A stretch of 48,529 nt of DNA from Zygnema circumcarinatum (lineage: Eukaryota; Streptophyta; Zygnematophyceae; Zygnematales; Zygnemataceae): assembly GCA_037447605.1 (NCBI GenBank), contig CM074812.1:687194-735722 (forward strand). The letters run 5' to 3'. Numbering within the stretch: the first letter of the stretch is position 1; each line of letters starts with the position of its first letter. The notes beneath the pieces are model-generated. The model was given only the letters and a program-made list of their open reading frames with translations, was not told the DNA's origin and searched no databases. Below, piece after piece: positions 23,201-33,144 of the stretch. A program made the position numbers and the translations under genes.

Positions 23201-23974
23201 TCCACCCGACCCATATATCTTCTCATCATCCTTGATACAGACCATCTTCCTCTCCCCCTACGCAAGTGTAGGGGTCCCTTCTCTGTTGACGTGTATTCTA
23301 TGGGAGCCTCCATCTCACTCTCAATCTTTCCCTCCCCACGTTTTTCCTCCTCTCTCTCCTCCTCTCTCTCCTCCTCATCTACCTTCTGAAGGCTATTCCT
23401 TTCCCCCCATCCGCCATTTCTCTTCCCCTTGAATACCGGTATTTTACTTCTCTGCCTCAATGTCCCCCTATCTCTAGGTAACACCTTATCTAAGCACCTA
23501 TTAGTGTGAGCATTCAAGCTCACACTTGAAGCTGACGAGAACTTTTTGCAGACTGGACACATTCCTCCCCCCATCGCCTGCAATATTATAGCAGCTTCAG
23601 CGGTCATTTCTTCCACAGCACTCCCTCCATTGCTGTCTTTATCGTTCCCAATTTGTCGACAAGTTAAGTTAGCTCCCATTTGGGGACTGAAATCTTTACC
23701 ATTGCAGGAAGAGGCCAAAAGCAAAGAGACTCCTCCTTGCTCTGCATCCTCCTCCCCCTGAATCACTCTCCCTCCATTCAAATCTCCTTCTCCCACGGTG
23801 ATAGCTTTATCACGAGGGGGTATGTCCAGAGAAAGACTTTGCAAACCGAAATCAATAGCAGGTGGCAAGGTCATTGGCGGAAGTTGATCCGCATCGATTT
23901 CAATCTGTCCAGTTTCTGCATCCCCGAGGGACAATCTGTACCTTTTTGTCGCCCGTATTTCAGCGACAAGGTTT
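17225..23974 (-). CDS. Very large HAP8-like UBZ zinc-finger protein (5' exon missing)
   Basis: Two large exons on the minus strand: 23974-22234 (580 codons) and 21943-17225 (1572 codons plus stop). They join in phase 0 (donor CGA|GTAAGT, acceptor CGCAG|AAC). The first exon begins mid-codon after TTTTGCAG, so at least one upstream exon is unseen. Near residue 140 is CPVCKKFSSASSVSLNAHTNRC, given here as C-x2-C-x13-H-x3-C, the spacing of the UBZ-like finger of plant HAPLESS8-type proteins. The same exon has KYRSMADIYRRA, like the RSMVDIYATA element of that family. The second exon contains TTVRLFGRNFP (about 18.0 kb), resembling the family RLMGKN motif. The rest is low complexity: Glu/Arg/Lys-rich, a Cys cluster near 21.37 kb, and about 230 residues of Gly/Ala/Val repeats. 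The total of over 2150 aa is far beyond the family norm. Function is unknown beyond a likely nuclear, ubiquitin-binding-type finger. Confidence 0.72.
19120..19960. repeat. Coding minisatellite (Gly/Ala/Val) in the HAP8-like gene
   Basis: On the plus strand CTCCTCCCACTGCTCC-like words repeat with a basic 6-12 bp period and higher-order blocks of about 90 bp. On the coding minus strand this gives repeats such as GVGAVGGGRGDSVGGAVGGV. The frame stays open throughout, so any length changes have been in multiples of three. Confidence 0.85.
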
Positions 23975-24766
23975 CTGCAAAAGACCACCAAAAGACCTTC
24001 AGTCAGTTTTCATGTACGGCAGCAGTACCCAACACAGCTCCTCAGATAAATCTCAAATTCAGTATATTTCTTTACATAAGCAAGTCAAGTTCAGCCAAGA
24101 CTACCTAAGCTAAGCTACCTTCAACTGCGATAATTCAGAGGTTTAGTTCTTTCTGCCCAGCATTGCCACCGTTTCTTCTTGCATGCCTTCATTCTTATGG
24201 TCACAAAGGCCATTTCATTATTCTCTGCAAAAGGCGGACATTCACACACGCGTCTACATATTCTATTCGCGAACTCCACAAATTTGAGATTGAGCATTCA
24301 CATCGATGTCCTCAGACACTAACACAATGAAGGAACGAAGAAACCCTAAACCTCATCTTGGAGTGTCTGACTTCGCAATGCGAACTTTGAACTTTGCGGC
24401 TTTGTTCAAAACAACTCACGTATGGAATACAAAGAAATTGAGCTCAAAGTTCGTACGGAGGTTAAATGCGAGTAAAGCGGGATCCAAGAGTTACATCGAA
24501 TGCCGTTCAAATGATGCAAACCCATTTCTCATACAGCGCACAATTCCTTCAATTCCTCTACGAGTAATTTGCAACAGTCTCAAACAAACAAAGTATCACT
24601 ATTATAACATTCGCTGTCAGCAACTCAGACTGGAGTTGGAGTAATAAATAAGAGATCATTGGCCCGATCAAATTCTTGAAAGCCTTCGGTCTTTGGGGCT
24701 TTAAGGATTTAGGGTTTTAGGGTTTTTAGGGTTTGTGACTCTCATACGCAGCGAAAGGGCTTGAAG
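23975..24766. other. Probable 5' region of the HAP8-like gene
   Basis: The upstream exon of the minus-strand gene should lie here. A minus-strand segment at about 24120-24220 reads MAFVTIRMKACKKKRWQCW but has a stop before its nearest GT donor, so it was not joined. No other exon is supported. Confidence 0.35.
24700..24736 (+). promoter_or_regulatory. Telobox motifs
   Basis: GGATTTAGGGTTTTAGGG followed by TTTTTAGGG, about 35 bp upstream of a short ORF. Placement resembles plant 5' leader teloboxes. Confidence 0.4.
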
Positions 24767-24922
24767 ATGTCCACCGACATTGGTATCACGCTTTGGAAGG
24801 GACAGTACGTGGGGTTCAAAAAATGGCAAGAGGAAAGCGAATGGTGGAGGAGTGTGCCTTTCATTTACGAAAAGTCTATGACCAAATGTTGTACCCTTGT
24901 TAAAAAAAGGGTTTTTCGTTGA
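24767..24922 (+). CDS. Candidate short ORF, 51 aa
   Basis: Begins MSTDIGITLWKGQYVGFKKW and continues Trp-rich to RVFR and TGA. It follows a telobox-bearing leader-like segment. Composition is protein-like but no family is recognised; it may be a first exon or chance. Confidence 0.28.
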   Translation: MSTDIGITLWKGQYVGFKKWQEESEWWRSVPFIYEKSMTKCCTLVKKRVFR

Positions 24923-27900
24923 AATTGAGGTCGAGCACGACTGCCTTCACACACCACACGCGGTACGTAATAGAGAGTGCGCGACAAAACACAAACTAAG
25001 ACGAGACTTGTCTGACAGGAAACCCCCATAGTCCTTCCTAAAAACCCTAAAAACCCTATAATATGCTCTACCGGGGTTAAACTCGAGAGCGCCCTGCCTC
25101 GGGCAGAGATGCCTCTTGAATGGCTTTACTTCCAACACATCATGTTGGCTTCAAAAAATGCCCTTCAAACGGTATGAGCGACGTCAGCATGCGTCACGTC
25201 CCACAAGTCATCATGAAGGCCATGGAAGTGACGTGACGTGATGTGACAAAGTTGGAACAGCTCGCTACATGGTGTAGGAAGAGACAAGTCATGGCGATAG
25301 CACCCACGCGTGACAACCGTCACACGCGCAGTTTCATGAAGTTGTAGACCTGGGAGGCAGTATTAGAATAGTCGCCAAACTCAAAAAAGAAGGTGTATGA
25401 TGCAAAATAAGGTTCGTAGAAAAGATTTCCCAAAACTGTAAGTGGGCAAAGTCCCTGTAAAAGGCAAAACAGGCATGATCCAACATTTCATCTTTGACAC
25501 ATTTAGCGCAAATGTTGACAATCCCAATGATGTGATATTCAAAGACGCACAGAAGGTTGCATTGACAATAGGTCAACATATGGTAACCCCTAAACCGCAA
25601 ACCCTGAATTCTAACCCTAAACCCTAACCGCAAGGCGTGTCAATGGCAAGTAATGGAGGGAAAAAAGTGACGATCAGGGCGAGAATGAACGGCGGCACAG
25701 GCGATGTCGGGCATGAGGAACAAGTTCCGGTTCCGACTCGTCAGTTGAACGCGGGTCAGATATCTACGTTACAGGTATCCAAGATAGAGCAGCAGAATGA
25801 ATGGATGGATGGATGGGTTTCACCCTCCTATGTTTGACGGTAAGGGTTCTGAGTACAAATGGGTACATCAAGAGAGAGTATTGAAATGGAATCAGATGGG
25901 ACGGGATGGAATGGCCATAAGAGGGAGAGCGAGAGGGACAAGGAGAAGGAGAGGACGAAGTTGAGGGCGAGGGGAGCAAGTTAAGGTTTAGGGTTTAAGG
26001 TTTAGGGTTTAGTATTGAAGGTTTAGGGGTTCAGGGTTTTAGGTTTCACAACGCTCTATTTCTTAACTAATCAATTGGACAAGAGCAGGGGACGACTATG
26101 TTGGCGCAGGCACATTCTGTCTATACTCTCCATAGCGGCACCCTGCTACACTCGCAATCTTCACTAGTGAGAAAAACCGAAGTAATGAGATGAATGGTAA
26201 GGTTGTCACGACTGAAATTGCCAAGTGCTTAGGAGTCTACCATAAGTTGACTTTCAAAAACTGTCATGGTGCAACGAGCTGCTTGTCGCGCATCCAACAT
26301 GACATTTACCCTGCTCACGCATCTTTCATTCTTCATAGCATACTACATAGGAGGTTTCACTTGCTTAATTTCATTGGCTTCAAGGCCCTACTTTGCCTCA
26401 CTCGTGTGACATATGTCACTCGTGCCACTGCGGGCAGGAGTCCACTATCGTCCAAAGCAGTGCACATACCCTTCAATAGTGCTATCAAATTAGAAGCAGC
26501 ACCTCAATAAAGTGGTCAACAAACGAGGTCTTGTACAATGCAAGGAATGTGAACACAGTTCACGTGGTTGCAACACCGGTCACGTTAGTTTTGGATTGCT
26601 GAAAGGGGACTTGTAAATCATCGCACGCATTCTAGTGCAACTATCGGCGGCACTAATACAGATTTGGGTGCGGCATACACTTGGGAATCTAAGCCGTCAA
26701 TTGCATAGGTATAAGGGCAACCAGGAATGATTGAAGAAGTTGCCCTTTACTGACGTTCATCTTACAACTGGCTCAATGTTAGAGGGAATGTGGATATCCG
26801 CTGTAGGAGTGAAGTCTTGATTTCAGTCTATCGATCAGCATGGAGTGGCTTTCGGCGTCAAGTTTTCAAGACCGCAAATTGATTTCCAGGGCAAACATTG
26901 GCCCACATGGTTTTCCGGCACAATTGCGACCAACAGATCCAGTTTTGATTGTTTTCATGTGTTGAAACTTCAAACTTTATTGGCACCATTGTCTGACCAC
27001 CGTGAATGCTGAAACGTGATGATCCTCACGCGACATGTGTCACGTTATGTGTGTGACACGAACGAACGTTCGTATGGTTCTGTAACTCGTCGGAGCTTCA
27101 TACGAACCGTGGGGTTTAGCTTAAACCCTCAAGGTCAATCCGCAGCAAAGCGAGAGAGAGAGGACGAGAAGGCCAATAGATGGCTCTCAAGATCTGATGG
27201 GGTCTCGTTCACTGTGCACACATGATCGAAGGCCTTCAAGATTCAACTCCTGTCAATAAATAGACTAATGATGCCTACATACCTTAGACCCCGACAGGGT
27301 CGTCTAACCTGCACAGCGAGTCAAGACACGCAATTGCTCTCTCCCAAACGAGTGCTTGTCACTTATCGACTGCACTCCCCCTCGATGCACTTGCCACTGC
27401 TAAACTTCATCTGAATCCAGCCATTCCTTGGCGCCAAGGAATCCTTTGCAGAGCTCATCTAAGCATGTTCAAGGGAAGTTCTGAAAGCTCACATCCCCAC
27501 CTTCAATAAAGCACTTGCTTCTGGTGCAAGCCACTACGATGGCATTCGAAGGTGCATCAGTCACCTTGCGATGCTGCATCACGGCATTTGTGAAAGCGAA
27601 AGTAGAAAGGCTCGACCTTTGTGGAGATACGAAAGCTAGTAAGTTTGTCATCGTTCGCTGTCTACGGGGAGCTTTCCTAACCCTCAGCAACTTTACACTT
27701 GGTATTACAACGTAAGGGCGGAGATCTCCACTCTTTCAGAGTACGGATGACCCCGTGCGAAGTGATTGTGAAGACAGAATACACTTCATTACTATCAAAG
27801 GATTTAGAACGGAGTTGGATCCCTCTCTCTATTAAGCCCCTTGACAAATTCCTAACGCTCCGTACAAGCTGCCACTCACCTGAAGCCTAGGAAACCACAG

Positions 27901-28123
27901 TAAAACACCATACCAGAAAGAGGCAGCATCTTACCGCATAGGCCGAATATTTGCATGATAATCAGTCGAGGCTGAGTCAGTCGAACTGCACAACTGAACT
28001 AGTAGACAAGTGACTTGCACGTTGCCAGACATATCCTTGTGAACAGGGAACATGGGGAAGGGGGTAGACGAGGAAAAGAGAGAGAGAGAGGGAGAGAGCG
28101 GTAGAGAGGGAGGGGTTATTCAC
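24923..28123. other. Gene-poor interval
   Basis: Holds TGACGTGACGTGATGTGAC near 25230, telomere-like words at 25595-25635 and 25981-26040, and otherwise unique-looking DNA. ORFs of 60-106 codons occur (for example 26190-26510) but show no motifs, splice support or recognisable transposon domains. It may include decayed retroelement sequence. Confidence 0.4.
25981..26042. repeat. Telomere-like TTTAGGG variants
   Basis: Alternating TTAAGGTTTAGGGTTTAAGG words, about eight imperfect units. Confidence 0.75.
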
Positions 28124-28458
28124 CGAATCCTGAAATGATCTGTTGTTTTCTCGCGATGGTCGTCGGCTGAAACCGTGACTGGGTGCGCCGAGTACAACTG
28201 TACATTGGGCGCATGGAGACGCTCGCTCGTAGAGGGGCTCCGTAGAACCGTCAACACATACTCCATGACGGAAGCTGCAAGGCTCGCCTCCTTCACATCC
28301 CCGCGCTCTTCGTCCGAAAGCCAAGGGGATACCCTCTGAGAGTAATTGAGAGAGAGATCCACTGCATAGAGCGGGTTGTTAGGAGGGCTAATTTGCTGTT
28401 TAGCCGTGAACTGGCATAGAACTTTTCGGTTCCGCGATACGCGCGCTGTGCCGTCCAT
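28124..28458 (-). CDS. Orphan first-exon-like ORF, about 112 aa
   Basis: Starts at CCATGGAC (28458), a good initiation context, and reads MDGTARVSRNRKVLCQFTAK onward, with helical segments and no low complexity. It ends at a good donor CG|GTGAAT in phase 2. A downstream acceptor ACAAG|GATATG near 28048 would give a short tail (CGG, then ATATGTCTG) to a stop within 15 codons; another frame there reads YVWQRASHLS but is out of phase. No family is recognised. The balanced composition, in a region of GA/CT repeats, makes it likely real. Confidence 0.42.
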
Positions 28459-29522
28459 GGAGATGTGCTCCGTAGAGGGACATCTTTAAGCCTTCTGTTG
28501 CGCCCCTACCATGCCCCCTCCAGATGCTTGAGGGCTTCCAGGGCTCGCCCTGTATCCGAGATACGCACCCCTCTCTATCTCTCACTTCCTCCCACCCTTT
28601 CCTGCTCTACCTCTCCCCCTCTCTCTCTCACTCCTCTCTCACTCCCTCTACCTCTCCCTCTCCCTCTCCCTCTCCCTCTCCCTCCCCCTCGCCATCTCCG
28701 AACCTGCCTCGCACGATTCGTGGTCGAGAGAGCCCGACGACGTGGAACTCGGGCAGATACAAAAATTGCGGGCAAACAACAGCGACCTGAACGGGCGCCA
28801 CGAATGAACGGGCAGCCCGAAACGTTTCACACCAGAAGCTGCCAGGCGGGCTCGCCCTGCCCGAGTTCCGACTTCTCCGGACAAGGCAATGGCGGCCAAC
28901 CATTGGCTTCCACCCGCCCCTAGGCGTCGAGCGCCACGTGGTTGCTCGATCCTGATTGGCGGAGAGCCAAGACCGCACTAGCGAAATGTGGTCGTTTCGG
29001 CCGCTCCACGACAAAACCCAGGGCGTACGACAACCGTCCGATCAGAGGCCGGATGGGATTGGGCACAGATCCGCCGTTCGATCTGATCTGCTCGTGTCGG
29101 TGGGGCCCCGGGCGGCAGCGGGGTTTTTTGTCGTTGATTTTGAGGATCGAACTATTTTGGGTGTCACCGTTAGATGTCGGCCGATATTTGAACCAATGGG
29201 AGGCGAGGGACCGCCTGCCACTGGGGGCTGTTGGGCGGCCGGGGGGGCGGAGCGGAACGGGAAATGCAACGGAGAGCATAGAACTCCTGGGGCAGGAGTA
29301 CGGTTGGAGGCTGTCACGTCATGGCCGTTTGGGATCGGATCCAACCGCAGTGGAACATTGTCCAATGGGGAGTGGCCACGTATGTGAAATGTGTACGTGG
29401 CGTGAGGCTATTGGATAATGCCGCGGCTATAGTTGGCAAGAGAGATGGGGCTTTAGGAGGTGAGGCAGTTGCGGAGGGGACCAGATAGGGAGGTGGGGGG
29501 ACAGATAATGCGGGGGGGGGGT
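28459..29522. promoter_or_regulatory. GC-rich region with CCAAT and ACGTG motifs
   Basis: CT-rich tract at 28590-28690, then GC-rich DNA. GCCACGTGG is near 28932, GATTGGCGG near 28954, ACCAATGGG near 29190, GTGGCCACGTATG near 29370, GTACGTGGCG near 29391 and CTATTGG near 29408. The motif pairs may belong to one or two promoters. Plus-strand ORFs in all three frames here are GC-driven and rejected. Confidence 0.4.
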
Positions 29523-29532
29523 NNNNNNNNNN
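29523..29532. other. Assembly gap (10 N)
   Basis: Ten N in a G-rich purine tract; its real length is unknown. Confidence 0.99.
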
Positions 29533-29725
29533 GGAGGGGCGGAGGGAGGGAGGGGGAGAGGGGGGAGGGAGGGAGGGAGAGGAAGCGGGAGAGGGAAGGG
29601 GGAGGGAAGTGGACGGGCAGGTGGTGAGGAAGTGGAAAGAGAGAGGGAGAGGGAGTGTGTGAGAGAGAGGAGCGAGAGAGGGAAAGTGAGTGAGAGAAAC
29701 GAGGGAAGATAGAGAGAGAAAGCGA
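29533..29725. repeat. GGGAGGGA / (GA)n purine tract
   Basis: Continues the low-complexity sequence that broke the assembly. Confidence 0.85.
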
Positions 29726-31279
29726 GGGGTTTGGCTGTTCAGGTTTGTGGGTTCTGTGAAGAGGATGGAGGGCCGAAAGAATTTAAAGTCACTTGTAAGA
29801 TTTTTATGGTTTTTTATTTAGGCCTTTTTTTGTAAGCACTTAGAACGTCAGGAAGGATGCCTACAAGTACTCTTTCACTTGGCGGCATAAAAAATCAACA
29901 AAGGAGCCAGTTTCACTATGCTTACGAGGGTTTATAGAAACTCATTATGTGTGTTTTAGGGTTTCATGTTCAACATATTCAAAAAGTTGAAGACCAGATT
30001 TTCAAGATTGAATACGAACATGATAAAAACGTAGGCATTGTTGCGTTCACATTGGTCTTTGTTTCGTTCAAATTGAGGTTACATCACAATTGGAGGCAAA
30101 AAAGCATATTCCACACGTGTGAGGAACCTCTACATTGGAGGCTTCAAATGCCTGTCAACTATTCACTCAATTTGGACGGACTTTTGGTGTTCTTAAAGTG
30201 GAAATCCATCGATGATCCAATCACAGCACAGCACTGCTTACGTGGCAAACATCCATTGGCTGAAGACATCCAAGATACAACGAGATTTAAAGAATCCAAA
30301 TGATGAGGAAGCACACGTGTCAGCACGATGGCTGTTGCACATTAAGATTTGAACCAGAAAGCGAAAAAAGGAGACAACATCGATTACAGAATACACATCA
30401 ATATAATACTGAGAGGTTATCCTAAAAACCCTAAAAACCCTAAATTCTGGCATCATTTCATGGAAGGTGGGCAGTCTAATGAAGCCCTCTCTAACTCACT
30501 CCCATTCGTCGCCCGCACACCCACCATCTCTCGCCTCCCTCTCAATCTCCCTCCTTTTCTTCCACCTTTCGCTTTCTCCCTGTCTCATTTTACACCTGCT
30601 CGCTCATACACTGCTCACCCCTCTCCCTCTGCTTCCCTAAACCCTAAAAACCCTATACTTCTGCCCTCTTCCGTAATTTCCTGTCCATTTCCGTACACTT
30701 GCACACACCATTTGCCTCCTACCATCTCCCTCCCCTCGCCTCCACCTCCTTCCTCCGATCGCTCCGCCGTCTACTCTCTCTCGTCGTCTCCCGCAGCTCC
30801 CACACGAACCCCCCCTCCTGCAATCCACACTCCCTTTCTACCCCACTCCCTTCCGCTCCCACTTCCTACCCCTCCCGCTTACTTCTCTCACCTCCCTCTA
30901 CCTCCCTACCTCTACCCCTTCCTCTCTCACACTCTCCTCCCCCTCTCATCTTCCACCGCCTCTCCTCTCCTCTCCCCTTCTCCCTCTCACTCACTACTCC
31001 CTCTCCCTCCCGTCTCCTCCCTCTCCCGCCCTACACTCCATCCCCTCTCTCTCCCACTCCTCCCTCGTACGGTCGTACACGGTCCTCTCCCGTCCCTCCG
31101 TCGCCCGCCCGGGCCCCGCCTGACGTCCGTACACGGCCCTTAGGGCCGTTGGCGCCGCACGGTTCGGATCCGATCTTGCCGACATAATCGGATTCAATTC
31201 TTCCAGATTCGAATCGAGTCCATATCCAAATCAGAATCTTATGATTCGGTTCGGAGGTTACCGCGTTTTCCAGCCAATA
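29726..31279. other. Intergenic, with pyrimidine-rich segment
   Basis: AT-rich to 30.45 kb, with two CCTAAAAACC telomere-like words. 30480-31120 is about 80% pyrimidine with CCTCCC and CTCTCC words and generates Pro/Ser/Leu ORFs. A repeated GGATCCGATC/CGGATTC palindromic stretch is at 31165-31235. No gene is supported. Confidence 0.45.
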
Positions 31280-31436
31280 GGGGGTGTCAGACTTAACAAA
31301 ATCTTACGAAAAGCGTTACGAAAAAAAAGGTTACGAAAGTACTCCGCCGCAGGAGGATCGCGATTATACTGGAGTACTCGTTCTGATGTTAAACTTACGA
31401 ACACGCGTACTGAAATTTTTTAAGTCTGACACCCCC
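31280..31436. mobile_element. 157-bp MITE with 17-bp terminal inverted repeats
   Basis: Ends are GGGGGTGTCAGACTTAA (31280-31296) and its exact reverse complement (31420-31436). Each end is bordered by TA, giving a TA target-site duplication of Tc1/mariner type. The interior has repeated TTACGAAA words and no ORF of note, so it is non-autonomous. Confidence 0.88.
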
Positions 31437-31540
31437 TAATGGGAAGCGAAGTTTAAAGTTCGGGTTAACCGGGAGGCACCACGTGGCGATGTCACCGCTG
31501 GAATTTATATTTAATGGTTAGAGCCGTATACTGGGGCTGG

Positions 31541-31625
31541 CGGGATCGCTGAGCGGTCGGTTTGTCGTTTAGCGCAGGCTCTTAAACGACCGTTGCGTCA
31601 GGGATTCGAGTGTGGCAGTGGCGCC
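31541..31625 (+). mobile_element. tRNA-like segment, possible SINE head
   Basis: GGCGGGATCGCTGAGCGGTC resembles a tRNA A box (RGCNNAGYGG). About 50 bases on, GGGATTCGAGTGTGG resembles a B box (GGTTCGANTCC) with mismatches. Between them TTAGCGCAGG..CTTAAACGACC could form an arm. It lacks full tRNA pairing, so a tRNA-derived SINE or decayed tRNA is more likely than a functional tRNA. Confidence 0.35.
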
Positions 31626-32104
31626 GACTACCACCGATACGATATACCGCAGTATGGACAGATACGGTAACAAAACCAAAAGTAGAGAATTTGGCATTTG
31701 GTCTCACGATGGCCATGCAGCCCCATGGCATGGCATGGATGGGGATGGCCGCACGTGCAATAGTTTATAAATAGGTTTTAAATGGGGTATTTTAACGAAT
31801 AAAATTATGCCTAATAAGGTTAAATTGTGCCAATAGTCGGCCCTCACCGGACTCGCCGCCAACAGTTGGCCGCGCTCACCGCGGGCCGTGACATGATATG
31901 ACGTCAGCGTAAGGATTTTAAGTAATAATTTCTAAACCACCGCCGATTATTCAAAATTACTGGTTTGAAAACTAATTTAAAAGAAAATACGTCGCATCTC
32001 GCGGGCCACGCCGCGATGCGCGGCGCCGTACGTCGGTGCACGGTCGAATCCTGCGCGCGAGGCGCGGGGTCCGATTGTCTACAAGATCTCTCCTCCCGAA
32101 AGAT

Positions 32105-33085
32105 CCAAGGGGGGGGGATGATTAGCCAAAAAAAAAAGGGTAGTGATATTTCCACCCCTTTTTTGGATCCAAACACCCCTTCCCTGCCGGGCAGATTTCA
32201 AAAGGGATTAAAAACGGAAAATGCTTTTTTCACACGTTTTTGGAATCGATACCCACCTTCTTCCGTCGGCTGATTTTATTTTTGCTAACCAAGGAAAATG
32301 ATACCCCGTCACTGCATTTTGAATACTGTATCCCGCCTCCCTGAATATTTTTTGAGGGAAAGAAATATCTGCCTGCCCGAATCCGCTCGGAGCGAAAGAT
32401 CCGTTCGCCACGAGATCCCGGGTGTCCGTCCTACACGTGTGTGTCAATCGCAACTGTCGATTCCCTCACAGATCGCACCACTGCAGATTACCGTTCGATC
32501 TGCAGCCGGGCTCGATCTTAGCGAATGGAAAGCGCCCACGAGTCCCGTCAAAGCCGGATCGCACGTGCGAGTGCGCGCGTCCATCGGCCCGAGATCTCGT
32601 CATTTCTAGCTCCCAGCCAATCAACAGCTGCCACGTGTTACATTTTTGACGTGGAAATTTTTGATTGGTCCAAGCTCTCAATGTACGAAATTTTGGGTTC
32701 CTCAAAGTTGCGACCGTACGACATTTGTACGGACAAACTGTCGAAGCGACTTTGGCGGGATACGTGGCTCGTGCCATTCGCTGTGACCGAGCCCGGCTGC
32801 AGATCAAATAGTGATCTGTCGTGTTGCGATCTGCGAGGGAATCGACGGCTGTGATTGACCGCACGTGTGAAAAGAAATTCAGGTAGGCGGGATATTCAAA
32901 ATGGGGTGACGGGTTATCATTTTCCTTGTTTCGCAAAAATAAAATCTGCCGATGGAGGGTGCGTATCGATTTCAAAAAGGTGTGAAAAAAGCATTTTCCG
33001 TTTTTAATCCTTTTTGAAATCTGCCCGTCCGGGAAGGGGTGTTTGGATCCAAAAAAGGGGTGGAAATATCACTACCCAAAAAAAA
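32105..33085. mobile_element. Long fold-back element, arms about 350-450 bp
   Basis: The left arm (about 32130-32560) is repeated in inverse order on the right (about 32730-33085). Outer ends are AAAAAGGGTAGTGATATTTC and its complement GATATCAC-type GGAAATATCACTACCC. Matching inner landmarks include TTTTTTGGATCCAAACACCCC, ATTTTGAATACTG versus GGATATTCAAAAT, GATCTGCAGCCGGGCTCG and AGCGAATGG. Arms are imperfect (roughly 80-90% by eye). The centre (32600-32690) is itself symmetric: CCAATCA, CCACGTG, GACGTGG, TGATTGG. No transposase ORF. It looks like a non-autonomous fold-back transposon. Confidence 0.82.
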
Positions 33086-33144
33086 AAGTACAATTTTTCC
33101 CAAAAGGGAGCGCCGATATCCAAAAGGTGGGGCCGCTGTATCAT

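Noticed and set aside
26190-26510. 106-codon ORF in the gene-poor interval, considered as retroelement remnant
   Set aside because: No reverse-transcriptase, integrase or gag motif could be recognised and no LTR pair was seen by eye.
28942-29418. 158-codon plus-strand GC-rich ORF and overlapping ORFs on both strands
   Set aside because: All six frames are open because of high GC; no motif or splice context.
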